From: Ischnura elegans
Taxonomy: Eukaryota > Arthropoda > Insecta > Odonata > Coenagrionidae
NCBI RefSeq assembly: GCF_921293095.1
Contig: NW_025791658.1
Coordinates: forward strand, 992,001 to 1,056,000
Direction of reading: 5' to 3'
DNA: 64,000 bases
Part shown: piece after piece, positions 41,736 through 54,491 of the stretch
How the letters are laid out: every line of letters starts with the position of its first letter
Numbering within the stretch: position 1 is the first letter of the stretch
Program-made: the position numbers and the translations under genes
The notes under the pieces: generated by a model
Told to the model about the DNA's origin: nothing
Databases searched by the model: none
Seen by the model: only the letters and a program-made list of their open reading frames with translations

Positions 41736-42589
41736 CGTCTGGGTAAGGCGCTTGAGGGGGCTTACAGACTTGGGTCGGGAGACTTGTATTCTCCCATGCG
41801 ACAAATTCTCTTTTTTCCGCGCTAGAGACTTGGGGCGGGCGAAAACTCTCGCGAAAGGCGCTTCACGAATCTCCTCTCTCCCATTTTCGGGAGAAAACAT
41901 ATTTGCCCCCCTTGTTACCGCTGCTATGTGTTCAACATGTTAAAATTTCTATGAAAACGTATAATTTCGTATATTCGCGGAAAATGTCGTTTTTTATCAA
42001 CAGAAAAAAGTATCTATGTACTTTTTTGTAGTCAAGGGTTTGTTGTTTTCCTTTGTTGTGAGTCTTTTTACAAAATGGTTGAGAATAAAAACTCGAAGTA
42101 GATAGTGGATTCTAATTTTTCCGGACTAACTGCCGAAGCTTGTATAGTTGCACGAAGACTTCGCCCACGGAATACCGAAATAATATTTTTTTATCAGGTT
42201 ATGGTCCCAGCAGGCATAAGTGCGGAGAATTAAACGTGTTGGTGAAGAGGACTATCGCTTGAGCAAACGGTGATAGACTTCGAGTACAAATCAACCAGAG
42301 TCTGGCTTGGAATAACTCGTAGAACTCGTTACAAGGAAAAAAGAGGAACGATGTCTGGACGGCGGCAAAATCAAATGATGGATAGCGAGTCAGCCCAGGG
42401 GCAGTTGTGTTCAACATTATTCAAAGAAGTCAGCCATGAATGACCCAACATTTCTTTACCCCCTGCGTTATGTGACCTTGTTGGTGATTCATCATGCTTT
42501 GTTGTTTGTACATGTTTACATTTTTTGTATTTGGTGAGCTTGTTCGGGTGTCGTATTAGGCATTTGTCTTCTGTTATTCATTCGGGGCA
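41736..42589. other. No gene; CTCCC/GGGAG-rich segment
   Basis: 41740-41910 is GC-richer, with inverted words (GGGAGACTTGTATTCTCCC; CATTTTCGGGAG). These resemble words near 55993-56150, perhaps an old MITE. The rest is featureless. Confidence 0.4.
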
Positions 42590-42795
42590 GTCCTTTGCTT
42601 TTCAATCCATCCTATTGTCATTCCACAGTTGTCTTCATTAGGACATCATACCTATTGATGTGTCTGAGGGTTTTTTTTAAGAAGATTTCTATTTTCTCCT
42701 TTACACCTCCTCGTTACTTACTTGGTCCATATGTTGTGCCGTCTTCATTCTTAAGCTGCACCATATTTCGAATGCCTTTACTCCTGAATTGGTAT
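42590..42795 (-). pseudogene. RTE-like LINE fragment
   Basis: The minus strand reads KAFEIWCSLRM, MDQVSNEEV and, further on, DVLMKTTVE. This is the same C-terminal block as 26650-27182 and 18690-19455, broken by stops. Confidence 0.55.
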
Positions 42796-43489
42796 TTGGT
42801 ACATTAGTATAAAACGACCGTTGTCAGCAGGCCTTTAAATACGTATGAGAGGTTAGGAAGTGGAGGCCTTGGATATTCGACGGTCCTTGCCTAGAAATAG
42901 ATTTTTTTGTTAATAAAAGAATCCGTTTCCCTACTTTAAGCACACGATTTAAGTCCATTATCAAAGAAAGAAAGCCTTTCAGTGCACTTCTTGCAGTGCC
43001 CAGCGATTGCATAATAAGGTTTTGCGTCGATTTCGAGAGTTTGGCCGACTTTTATCGATTCTAGCCCACTGTGCGTCTGGGGGCCATTTACCATTTACAT
43101 CACGCGGCATTAACCGGTATATATCTCTTCAATCTACGTGAGGTAAGAAAGCTTTAATCAAGAAATTACCAGAGGCAATTTATAAAAGTCGACGTGTAAT
43201 TCATTTCTCCATTGGACTAAATTATGAATCCTTATTATCATTCCATTTTCAAAGCTTTGACGACACGTAATAATTGAAACATAAATAGTATACTATCTTG
43301 TATTCTATGTAATAATAAGGAATACAATTTTTTTCACTATGGTTGTGGAAGATTTCTCAAGGGAAATTAAGGCTATTTCTATGGTCTGTAAAACAATAAC
43401 ATTACTGTAATTAATTTATTAAATTCTAGAAGATTTGTTGTACAAGGTTTTTTCCGAACAACGTTCATCCGTGGAGCCAAGAGTGAGGA
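42796..43489. other. No recognisable feature
   Basis: AT-rich DNA. GACTTTTATCGATTCTAGCCCACTG and GCGGCATTAACCGGTATATATCTC at 43048-43125 recur loosely at 44100-44185. Confidence 0.5.
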
Positions 43490-43915
43490 CTCGAACATGG
43501 TCTGAGCAAATGCATGACGGTACATTTATTGCGAAATTCGTCCAACTTTAACCATGTTTATGCTGTGGATGGTATTGACATAAAGGCGACTGACGAAATG
43601 AAGTATCTAGGAGTTACGACAACCTTGAACCTCTCGTGTGGAACACATATAAAGAATAACTGCGGCATAGCCCTGAAGATATTGGGATTCGTCAAGCGTA
43701 TTGTGGGAAGATTTCCGGATGAGAAAGTAAAAGAAAGGTGCAATTTCGCTCTCGTCCGACCGCACCTTGAATATGCAGCGATATCGTATGGGATCCGGTT
43801 CAGAAAGACATAATCCACAAACTAAATATAATACAAAGGAAGGCTGCGCGGTTAGTCAAAAACTGCTACGGGCGTACAGACAGTGTTAGCCAGATGTTAA
43901 GTAAATTAATTAATT
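43490..43915 (+). pseudogene. CR1-like LINE fragment, RT thumb and C-terminus
   Basis: An open frame (43514-43813) reads EMKYLGVTTTLNLSCGTHIK, ALKILGFVKRIVGRF, EKVKERCNFALVRPHLEYAA. These are the GVxxxxxLxWxxH, LGFIKR and LVRPHLEYA landmarks after the RT palm. A stop at 43811 breaks it, after which LNIIQRKAARLVKN and SVSQML continue in other frames. It is the most complete upstream portion of this family in the window. Confidence 0.8.
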
Positions 43916-44629
43916 TAAATGATGAATGATGAAAAAATCTTAAAAAAAACCCTTCAAATGGGAGGTGAAGGAGTGTTAATTAAGATGGTATAACATCTTT
44001 TTTCAATTACACTATTAATGAAACCACTGCATGAGAATGTATTTAGCTATTTTTAAACTCAATTTACGCTCACTTCAAAACAATCGATTTTGAGGTTTAT
44101 ACGAGCTTTTTAAACGATTCTAGTCCACTATGCGTCTGGTGCATTTACTATTACATCAAGAGGCATACGCCGGTATGTCTCTCTGTAAATACTTACGGTA
44201 CTGTAAGTACTTACGGTAATATCTTTTTTTACAAATCTTAGGGTAAACCTTTATTTTATTGTAAGAAACCTTTCTCAACAATTCTAAAAATTTGTGCTAT
44301 TAATCTTTTATCACCGCATTTCATTAAAAGGTTTGTCGAAAATTGAATTTCAATCAGAAACAGATGAAATATTTATGCAAGGGGGCGTTGAACACATCCT
44401 TGATTGTCCTGACTTTTTCCATCGTTTGACGGATTACAGCAATCTATTTAGTTGATTAAAATTACGAGAACGCATAAAAAACATTGAAAATAAATTGTTA
44501 TGAGAATAACTAGCATGAAATGGCAATAAAAATTTGGCATATAACTCATATGTATTGATTAATATTGATATTCACCGATAGGTTAAAAAATAAACTTCAA
44601 AATTACAATATCATTTTTATTTATTTCAG
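43916..44629. other. AT-rich DNA before the spliced locus
   Basis: No coding motif. The last bases (TTTTTATTTATTTCAG) form a good 3' splice site at 44629. Confidence 0.5.
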
Positions 44630-44878
44630 GGCGAACAAAGACAGCCGTTTTCCAGGAGTAAAAAGATCGTGCGGATATCTGAAGCAATAGAAAAGCTGAC
44701 ACAATCAAGATGATACAATATGTTTCTATGACAACGGAAGGCGTGTTTGCGGGATGAATCTCCTATCAAGTAGAGGTTTTCAGTGATGAGCAGATGGTTG
44801 CTCATTGGTGAGGTTTTTTTTATTATAATTCAGTGATTTCTCATTCATGCTGTTAATACATTGCTTCTTTCCCAACAG

Positions 44879-46084
44879 AATTCATCGGAAGAAAAGCTAA
44901 TTAGCACAATGTTATACATACCGCTGTATGATGGTAAAATGAAGTCTCTCTCTATGATATTCGTTATAAGAGGGAACAGCTGGTATTATGAGGTATGAGT
45001 TGAATTCAGCTCTTGGTTAAAATCGGATCTGATGAGGCTATTATATGGTTATAGACCCACATAGTGAATGGGTCTTCATAGGACAATTCTCGTGAACGGA
45101 AAGTTCACAAAACCACATGGTGAAAACAGTGAAATATTAAAAAGACGTCATAAATTCAAAAGGTATAAAAAGTTTCAAATGAAATAGGCCTAAAATACAA
45201 AACATAAGTTGGGACGGATAAAGGTACCATGTTGAGTATATTTTTGTGTGTGATTATGATTTATTTGTTTTGTGATGCCTTTTTTGGGTGACTTTGAATT
45301 TGTTTTTCACATATCTGTGCTCTAACCAGCTTTATTCCAGGATGATGTACATATTAAGGAATGAAGGCTACAAATATGGCCTCAGTTTAATATTTGTTGT
45401 AAGAGGGACGAACTGGTGTGATAGGATATGAATTGAATTCGGATCTTGGTAAAATCGGATCAGATGAGGTTATGTGGTGTAGACTCATAAAATAAATGAG
45501 TCTTGTTATGAGAAATCTCGTGAACAGAAAGTTCGCAAATGAACATGGTAGAAAAATTCTCAACTACAAAAGGCGCACCAAATACCAAAAGGTACCAAAG
45601 TGTAAAACAAACAAGGACTAAAATAGGAAAATAATAGCATGGTATAATATAATATAAATGGTATAAACCGCGGTATGATGGTACATGAGGACTCTCTTTG
45701 ACATTTCTTATAAGAGGGACCAGCTGGTATTATGAGGTATGAGTGGAATTCATGTCTTGGTAAAATCAGAACCAATGAGATTATTATATGTTTATAGACC
45801 CATACAGTAAATGGGTCTTTTTATGAGAATTCTCGTAAACAGAAAGTTCGCAAAAATATATGGTGAGAAACTTCACACATACAAAAGACGCAAAAAATAC
45901 CAAAAGGTACCAAGTGTAAAAAATACTAGTCCAAAATACAACACTTATGTTGGCACGGTTTAAGGTACCCTGTTGAGTACTTTTAAGTGTGTGAATATGT
46001 TTTTCTTTTGGTTATGCGATGCATTTTTGGGTGACATATATACTTGTATTTCATGTTCATGTACACTAATCAGCTCTGTTACAG
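44879..46084 (+). repeat. Tandemly repeated exon-intron units (two full, one partial)
   Basis: Unit 1 (44925-45340), unit 2 (about 45341-45660, partial) and unit 3 (about 45665-46084) share ATAAGAGGGA.CAGCTGGTAT, CTTGGTAAAATC, TAGACCCA...AATGGGTCTT, GAAAGTTCGCAAA, CAAAAGGTACCAA and TGGGTGAC. Units 1 and 3 have equal 348-nt introns. In unit 2 the donor GT has become GA. Confidence 0.8.
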
Positions 46085-46310
46085 GATGGATGAGAAAATA
46101 CTACGATGAGATCTCGAAGAAAAAAAGCGATACGACATGCGTGTTTACATTGCGTTTTATCCGATGCGTTGCGCGATTGAGCGAAAATTGCGTTTTGATA
46201 TTACAAACTGCGAAAGGATTGGAGTTATTCGTGTGTCCTCCACATTTATGAGGAGAAGAAAGAAGTCAACAAAAGAAGAGGACCACATTAAGAAGAAAGA
46301 AAGTGAATTA

Positions 46311-46937
46311 GATTAGCTTTTGGGCCATTAGGGCCGTGATCATTGCGTCGAGTAAGGATAGGATTTTTAGCTTGCTTTAATTTTAGTTTCTTTTGTGTCG
46401 AACCAAGGTTTTGCATGCGCTGTAAACCAATGCATTACACGGGGATGAAACTGTGTCGCTTGGATGGAAAAGTGGCAATTTCTTCCTTGTGTCACGGTGA
46501 CTTCCCGCGCATTGTAGTGGGGCGTATGCGATTCCTTGGAGGAAGGGTCATTTATTTCCTTGTATGTCCTCTCTCCCTTTCTCCCCAGGGTCTAGGTCAT
46601 CAGAATGTCACGTGAAGAGGACCCCAGCTTCAAAACTAGGTTAGCTTTTGGGCCATTATGGCTACGAATCATTGCGTCGAGTAAGGCTAGGATTTTTATC
46701 TTGCGTTAATTTTAGTATTTTTTTGGTGTCGAACCAAGGTTTTGCATGCGCTGTAAACCATTGCATTACACGGGGATGAAGCTTTGTCACTTGGATGGAA
46801 AAGTGGTAATTTCCTCCTTGTGTCACGGTGACTTCCCGCGCATTGTAGTGGGGCGTATGTCATTCCTTGGGGGAATGGTTCTTTTATTATCATTGTATGT
46901 ACTAACCCGCTCTCTTCATAGGCTGAAGGTATTCCCT
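46311..46937 (+). repeat. Direct duplication, period about 328 bp
   Basis: Copies 46311-46588 and 46639-46921 share TTAGCTTTTGGGCCATTA, ATCATTGCGTCGAGTAAGG, TGTCGAACCAAGGTTTTGCA, TGCATTACACGGGGATGAA and GTAGTGGGGCGTATG. Each ends in a pyrimidine-rich 3' splice site (TTTCTCCCCAG; CTCTCTTCATAG). Strong conservation without an open frame across both copies suggests a recent duplication of an intron. Confidence 0.85.
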
Positions 46938-49900
46938 TGGCGGAATACATGAAGACTTCTGAAGGTTGAGACCATCAGTTAACTGAAAAATGATCTGAAG
47001 ATAAATCAACCAGGATTTTCTTCTCATGGAAATCGGTAAGAATAAAATTGTAAATATATTTCTCTATATCTCCGTTAGATGGTGATTTGTTTTTTATATT
47101 TTATCACATCGTCAGGTTAATGTTATAATGTTTTGTGGACGAGTAGTGTTTATAATTTCTCCCATGAGCTATTAAGATCCTCAATTTGTTAAGCAATTCA
47201 CATGCGATCTATCTCTATTTTCTTAATTGAGTGCCAATTAAACATGGTTGCCTCAAAAAATCGACGCTTGCATTACAAAATGCTATGCAGCTGTACTCAA
47301 TATGAGTTCTTGACAGCCTATTACTAATTCAATTAATTTTTATGCTTTTTTTAAATGTAACCAGTTGAGTTAATATTTTTTTTAATTCATAATGCATATT
47401 ATACCATTTTGAATATCCTATTAATCTTTTATGCGTCTATGACACGTGACATCTTATATTTTCTGAGCTTAATAATTCAATTAAATGAATTCTTTTTGTT
47501 TAAAGATTGTTTTTTCTCAGGTCAAACGTATATGTTATGATCAGTTGTTTAAATTTTTCGAAGCCTTTTTTGAATGTTCAACCTCTGCATTAATCTGTGC
47601 AGTCATTTATTCATATTCGTGATTTATATAGATTGCTTATTTATAATTTCGATCTTTCTTAAAAAATTCCAAATATTTTTTATTTTTCGGGATATAAGTT
47701 TTTTTTATTTTTGTGTATATATATTTGAATACCCTTGTATGCGTAGATAACACTTATCCTGTTGGCTACTCAAACTAACTATTCATTGCAAATGACTTTC
47801 AATCGCTTTTACACGCTCCTTTTCAATTTTACACGGAGATTAATTCAATTCCCTTTTCTATCTCCCTCTATCTTCAGCTACAAGTCATCGCGGATGATTA
47901 TGGAGTAAGCTTGTGGTAAAAGGGCGCTAATCCGGAATGTGCGCTGCGAATGTGGATAGTGCGCTGACATCACGTCAAAAGGTAAGGAAATCCTTCTATT
48001 GCGCCTTTTTATGCGTGTCCGTTAATTATTTTAACAGTGTGCCATGTGAGCATCTTTAAAAAAGTGACACAAGATACTTATATTTTCGTTAGATAATGTA
48101 ATATTATTTTTCTTAGACTTGTTCGTTGTGGTATATTGCAATTGATCTGCTTTGATTGGGCCTTAGTAACGACACGTAAAAGGCTCCAGGCAATAACGGA
48201 CTTTTATTAGGAGACCTAATCATTTCCTCAATTTTTGTCGTTTCTTTTAGGATGCATGGAAAGGAGAATTAATTAATGAAGTATTAATATTTAAAAAAAT
48301 TAAATCATTATTCCGATCTCTCCAATTCCTCTGCAGAATTTTCATAAGCATAATTTTCTCAAAACCATTGTTGCACGTGATATTATAACCGTTCCTCCTC
48401 CGCTTTCGGCAGAGGGTTATCTATTGTTGTCCAGTCGTACGAGTATTACTTCCAGCTTTGTGAAATTAGAATGACAAAATATGTATACGTGATTGTAATT
48501 TGATCTGGAGAATTGAATTCTTTGGAGTGCCTGACCAAAAAGTCTAGTTGTTATCGAAATAGATAATTTGAGGTGCTCATGGATAGAATTTTTGCTGCGG
48601 CTCAGAAGAAATTTCGTTGTAGCTTCATTTGTCCTCAAACTCTTTAATGGTGCCATAAATGGACATAATTTCATGGGTAAAAATGGGATGTCTCTATCAA
48701 TTTTTGAAATCACAGGACGGGAGCAGATAAGATGTAACTCTAAATAACTTATAAAATTTAATATTATTTCGTAAAATATTGGACAGGAAAATATTTAACA
48801 ACACCTGTCACACCATCTCATTTTTGGCAAAATCTAAATGTTTACGTGCATTGATAATGGTATACAGAGATTTTTAACTAATAAAATTAATAATTACTCT
48901 GTAGTTGGGTGTTAAAAATTAATATTTATTTCAATAAAAGCAGTATCTTTCATATCCGTTTCATCCAAGATGATGATTTATGCCTTGTGTTCTTAGGAAG
49001 AAATTATTTTTCGTTCACAAAATCTTATTTGCTTCAATTGACTGTTGCGCAATCTACGTGACTACAGATGAATTTGGAAGTATCGCGGTCCAATCCGTAC
49101 GCTTCAATTTTTGTTGTTTAGTACTTTGAAAATTGCAAATTATTTATTTTTTCAAGCTTTAAAAATATCAGTTAATCCTTGCATGCGTCAATTTTATTTT
49201 CTACTTCACTATATGAACCCTAAAGGGATGGCGCATTCTTGAATATTATAGCTGAAATATACCCTTTCATTTTGTACAATCCATTTCTATTTCATCCTGA
49301 GAATATTTTTTTGCGCCTCCTAAAAGATATCCTGCCAGCCCCATTAGATGAAAATTAGTTTTTTCAAATGATTTTCGTTAATTTTTTTCCCTTGTCTCCG
49401 TTTTGCTTGTGTTTTCAAGAATGATAAAATTAATATTTTTAGATAACATGAATTTTAAGCAGGAACCTAATATTCAACAACTGCCTGGTGTAAGTTTTTT
49501 TTTCAATTTTGACATCGAATTCCGTTATTTATAGAACTTAATCATTCGAGTGAAATCCTTTTTTATTTCCAATCATATTCTTATTCTTTAGAATTTGTTT
49601 AATTTCAAGAATAATAACTTTTGCGCCGCCCAAGGTGACCTTCCTTTCTCATGGATGAGTACATAAGTTAATTTGTTTTATCAGCAGGGGGAGAAAGAGG
49701 CAGCTTGCAATTGCGGACATTGAAGACGCAGCTTTATGGACGAAATAAACGTGGAATGCCTCCACATTGACCGATTGAAGTGACTCAGGAACTCAGCAAT
49801 TATGAAGAAGGAAACAAATTGTGTTGATCGAAAAGTGAAGAACTGAAGAGCCAAGAGATGAGGACACGATAGGAACATATGACCCATTTGAAGATTCAAG

Positions 49901-49989
49901 AGACGAAGAATGGCGATCCGAAGTCTGAAGATTTGGATTATATTTTGTTTCGTATTTTGTGTCTATTTCGATTGTACATGTGCCTTTTG

Positions 49990-51040
49990 TATTTTTTGAT
50001 GAATTTGATTTCATTTGTGTTTTAATGAGTGAATGGGATTTAGTTTATGTGTGAGAATGAGATCGAGTGTGAATGTGAGAATGGTATTTACGGTATATGT
50101 ATAGTTAGTGTGCGATAGAAGACGTGCTTTAGGGTGTATGAGTGTGTATTATTAATTGTGAATGACGGTTTTACTTTGTGTGAAGTGTATTAATTCGTGT
50201 GAATGCGGTATGCTATTTCGTGTGACTGAAGTATGTTTTATTTCGTGTGAATGAGGTACACTATTTCGTGTGAAATCGAGGTATGCTCTATTGTGTGAAT
50301 GATGTATGCTCTTTCGTGTGACTGAGTATGTTATTTCGTGTGATTGTGGAATATTATATAATGTGCATTAGGTATGCTATTTCGTAAGAATGATGCATGT
50401 TAATTCGTGTAAATGAGGTATGTTTTTTTCGTGTGAATGAGCTATGTTTTTGGGTGTGAGTGAAGTATGTTTTTCGCGTGAATGTGGAATGTTATATGAA
50501 TTGTATTAGGTATGCTATTTCGTGTGAATGAGCTATGTTTTTTGTGTGAATGAAGTATGTTTTTCGCGTGAATGTGGAATATTATATGATGTGTGTCACG
50601 TATACTATTTCGTGTGAATGATGTATCCTATTTCATGTGAGTGAGATATGTTTTTTCCGTGTGAATGACAGATCTTATTATGTGTGAATGAGGTATGTTT
50701 TTCGCGTGAATGTGGAATGTTATATGATGTGAATGGTGTATGCTATTTCGTGTGAATGAGGTATATTTTTTCGAATGAATATGGGTATATTATGTAGTCT
50801 GAATGAGGTATTTTATTCGTGTGAATGAGATTTTAATGGTAGTGCGATTTTAGTTCGTAACTTTACAGTGTGAGTGAGGTTGTGTCATAGAGTGTGAATG
50901 AGAGGGGATTGTTTATTATAATTAAGCGTTTATTATCGATATATTTGTGTGAATGATGGTATGATGTTTATTTTGCGAATGACCTTGTGTTACGTAATGT
51001 GTGAATGAAGGTTTAATATATTTGGTGTGAATGAAAGTGC
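49990..51040 (+). repeat. Degenerate TGTGAATGA-rich array
   Basis: About twenty (G)TGTGAATG or GCGTGAATG words spaced roughly 20-60 bp apart, often as TTTCGTGTGAATGAGGTATG followed by TTATTTC. The spacing is irregular, so it is not a clean satellite. It lies inside the proposed last exon of the lncRNA. Confidence 0.85.
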
Positions 51041-52289
51041 CATTTAGTTTTCATTGGAGGAAGCCATTTTGTGTGATGGCTGAAGTAGTGCTTGTTTTTT
51101 TTTTTAATCGTAGTACTTGGGTAGCGTAGATAGTAGATGGTAGAGTAGAGTAGTGCATGTCCCCCTCAAATCCAACTGCGTCCTCAACGTGGAGAGGGGG
51201 TGTAACAGCGGACAGTCATGTTTCAACGAGGTTGCCATGGTGATTCAAAACAAACTTTGGAATTTCGCTCGGCAGTTTTTCCTACAAATTTTTCTTTCAC
51301 AGAACACTGCCGAATATTTTGATTGCTTGCAAACTACATTGATGGTTTCATAATGTAAAACCGGTGAACCAGTAGTTTCTATACGCATGACTTTCCGCTG
51401 GCTAATGCAGTTGGTGACTTTTGTATTAGAGTGTGTACGCATTCATTTCTATTTTTCATAATTGCAAGTGGTTCAGTTTTTTTATTTCAATTAAATTTCT
51501 TTCCGTTAATAATTTCTTACTTCTCTTGTTAAATTAGCTCGTCACTTAACGTATCTCAAATTCAATGTCCAACCAATTTTTTTCTGTAAACCTTGAAAAT
51601 TCCAATAAAATTGTATAATTTACTATAATTTTTCATTTTTGAGTGTTTCTTTACTTAATTAGCTTCGGCGAAAAATATTTAAAACTACCCATTTATGCTA
51701 TGTAAATGTTACAGAAGCATTGCATGAATAATTACAAATTGTCTACTTCAAACTGATTATGCTCGAAGACAAAAACAAATGTACTTGGTATCTTTTAGTA
51801 GTCAGTGTTTTCCTTGTTTTTATCAATATAAGTCAATGATGCGCCAATATCTAATTTGAAAATTTGTATGTATGCATGTATAACAAAGGAGATAATAATT
51901 TAAAAAAATCCATTTTCTTAATCTGCTCGGAGGAAAAATTGTATTTTTTATTTTTATGTTAATGTTTAGGTCTTGCTATTTCCAATAAAATATATGTACA
52001 TAAAGTATGCTTCTTTGTTCAACTTTCAAAATCTGGCTATTTTATTTGTTTGAGTGAGAAATAAGAATTCTGAAGTACATATTATATTTTATAATTAACA
52101 GAAACATTTTTTCATTGTTTAATTTGTAGACATTGTAAATTTCATTGTATTTTACTTTTTCTATCGAATAATTTTTTTTTACCTTTCCCTTCGAAATAAA
52201 TTTTAAAAGCTCGTATTTCTATTTTGCACATTATATCCTCAACCAATGTAGATTTTTCTTAAGGGTTCGCTATGAATGTAAATAATTTA
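51041..52289. other. AT-rich stretch between the two arrays
   Basis: No gene. AATAAA words near 51604 and 51982 could be polyadenylation signals. The frames are short. Confidence 0.5.
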
Positions 52290-52890
52290 GTGTGAATGTG
52301 AATGTATGAAAGTTTTGGAACATGACATTGTATTTGTTAGTACGAAATAGAGCAATAAATTTATGGTGATGATAGTGTTGCTATGTATGAATTAGAACAT
52401 ATGGCTAATTGTGAATGACTGCATTTAAATGATAGGCATGATATTTTATATTTTAGTGTATGTAATTTACGGCGATGTGTTCTATTAATTAGTGTGAATG
52501 TGATAAAATTAAGTGTGAATGAGTATATGTAGATTAGTGAGATCAGAGTATATATATTTTCAGTGTGAATGCGAGCACGAAAGTTAGTACGATGAAACTG
52601 TTTTCATTATGAATTATAGTGTATATTAAGGTGTGAATGCAATTTGGAAGATGATATTTTATATTTATTGGTTTGAATGAGTGTACTTGATTTAGTGTGA
52701 CGTGAACAAGTTGTGTAGTGTGATTGAGGGTATGTGGTATTTAAGTGACGGGACTCATTTTTTTGTGTCTGAGAGAATTATATACTTAATTATATAAAGA
52801 CTGAATGGAAGTATTCAATTTAGTGTCATGAGTGCTTTTTAGTACGAACGAAACGCCATAATTAAGTGTGAATGAGTTTGCATAAGATAG
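52290..52890 (+). repeat. Second, looser TGTGAATG array
   Basis: About eight further GTGTGAATG words (for example near 52290, 52491, 52517, 52562, 52632, 52868) with AT-rich spacers. Probably the eroded continuation of the array at 49990-51040. Confidence 0.7.
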
Positions 52891-53340
52891 TGACTGTTTT
52901 TGTGTGAATTATGGCATGTGTAATTTAGTGTTAACGAGGGAGTTGTCTTGCTATCAACAAGTGTAATCACTATGGTCTGGAGTACACATTAATTAATGGA
53001 CAGAATTATGGAGGTAAGCGAAAAAAACTAAGGTTATTACTCACAATCTTGGAAATCTTCCTGTGATGCCGATGATCTGAGATCAGTCTACCATCATAAA
53101 AGTTGCAAAACATTTGACATGATTTATGGTTTATTTTACCTGACCCAGCTAAGGCCACAATCCGAACCCCTCTCACCCTGCTGCACGGATATTTTACAGA
53201 GTATTAGTCACTTGAATCAGTTATTAGCACTCATCAGCTTCAGTATTTAGAAAGCAGTTTCCAATTTCAGTTCACTGTGTAAATGTCATAGTCGAGGCAT
53301 GAGGACGGCCAATTGAATTACTCAATCCTCCGTCCAGCAT
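52891..53340. other. No recognisable feature
   Basis: Nothing beyond the last scattered GTGTGAATT words. Confidence 0.5.
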
Positions 53341-53342
53341 TA

Positions 53343-54028
53343 GGGTAGTTTCCTTCATCAAAGAAAACGAAATAAAGGCATTGATTATTGATTGCGATTC
53401 CTTTAGTGTATTCCCACCATTAGTGTATTCATAATATACAAATTATTTCGTTTTAGAAATACCGGTTTAGACGAATGGCAATGGTAAATTTTAACCTCAT
53501 TTGAAAAAGGCCAGATTGGCGCTAATGCGATGCCACTCCGCGTGACGTCACAGGGACCTAGTTTTTATACAAGTAGGTAGGAGTACATTACATCGTCTGA
53601 GATTTCCAATGCATGCAGGAGGCACAGAGCTCAGGGAAACGTCTCTTAATAATCACCTATTAAAATTGCCCATGGTCGGAAAATTTCCTTCGTCTGATAA
53701 GGTATTAATAATCCTTATTTAAGCCAAGCGCTAAATGGTAGCTGGGTACTTTGCTACTCTGGGTACTAGCATCCTGCGTCGTATCAGTGCTCAAAGCCTC
53801 GCCCCAAGGTCACCTCAATTGCGACAGCAGGAACCAGAATGACGTCTCACGGGCTTTTCCCAGCATTTATACTTTGCCGTCGTGTTTTCGCGCGCTAGAA
53901 ATTTTTCCCTTTTCATTTAATCGCAAAAAATAGATATCGTCGTTTAAAAATCTAAAAGCGTAAAATGCGTGCTCCAGAAATAATAGTCTTTCGATTTGGG
54001 CAATAAAAAATGCAACGGGAAACCACCC
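53343..54028 (+). mobile_element. MITE-A, copy 4 (full length)
   Basis: TA-GGGTAGTTTCCTTCATC to GGAAACCACCC-TA. It contains CGTGACGTCACAGGGACC near 53541 and a short internal duplication of TTAGTGTATTC near its left end. Confidence 0.85.
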
Positions 54029-54244
54029 TATTGCATCAGTATCATTAGGCACCACGATTGTTGTATATGTAATAGATTTTTGTATATTCAAAATATTATT
54101 ATTAATGGAGTGAATAAATATATACACGTAAAATATGGCTCTGGTTAAAAATGGTTAATAGAAGCCGTATACAATGGCATTTAAACAATTGGGTAGTAAA
54201 AAAAATGCTGGGGATATGAACATTTGCTCAGCGATTTTAGTGCA

Positions 54245-54440
54245 GTTTTTGAGGGGAAAAAACTCGGATCACAGAATTTTTAAGTTTAATCAACTTCACT
54301 TAAATTCTTAAATATTATTTATTCAACTTTTAATTAAAGTCACAAAGACGAATAATTATTAACCGAATTAAAAAAACGATATAATTTGTAAATATAACCG
54401 CATTCTTCTCGACTATAAGGCTTCCGCGGCTCATGGGTGA
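54245..54440 (+). mobile_element. Relic of hAT-like MITE family B
   Basis: GGATCACAGAATTTTTAAGTTTAATC and the following TTAATTCTTAAATATTA correspond to 2015-2070 of the family B copy. GGCTTCCGCGGCTC near 54419 corresponds to GGCCTCCGTAGCTC. The termini are lost. Confidence 0.5.
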
Positions 54441-54491
54441 TTATAGAAAGACACACGCCGCCGGTGAATGCCGCGTTATGTAACGGAAATA

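Larger units (their letters stand above)
44630..51040 (+). ncRNA. Probable spliced long non-coding RNA locus
   Basis: Several GT-AG introns can be drawn, all on the plus strand: 44808-44878 (GTGAGG to CCCAACAG, only 71 nt), 44993-45340 (GTATGA to TTCCAG), 45737-46084 (GTATGA to TTACAG, 348 nt like the former), 46640-46921 (GTTAGC to TTCATAG, with TACTAAC at 46900), 47036-47877 (GTAAGA to CTTCAG) and 47982-49684 (GTAAGG to TTATCAG). Exons 44630-44807, 46922-47035 and 47878-47981 have stops in all three frames, so a coding role is unlikely. The last exon enters the TGTGAATGA repeats. The 5' end and polyadenylation site are not defined (AATAAA words at about 51604, 51982 and 52352). No homolog is recognised. 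Confidence 0.45.

Noticed and set aside
46343..46952. Two similar frames (46343-46615, 46746-46952) as duplicated genes
   Set aside because: They share residues only because the DNA is a recent tandem duplication. The frames differ in length and end, and show no motif or signal peptide.
49990..51040. CRISPR-like array
   Set aside because: The words are short, degenerate and irregularly spaced, without constant repeats or unique spacers, and the window is eukaryotic.
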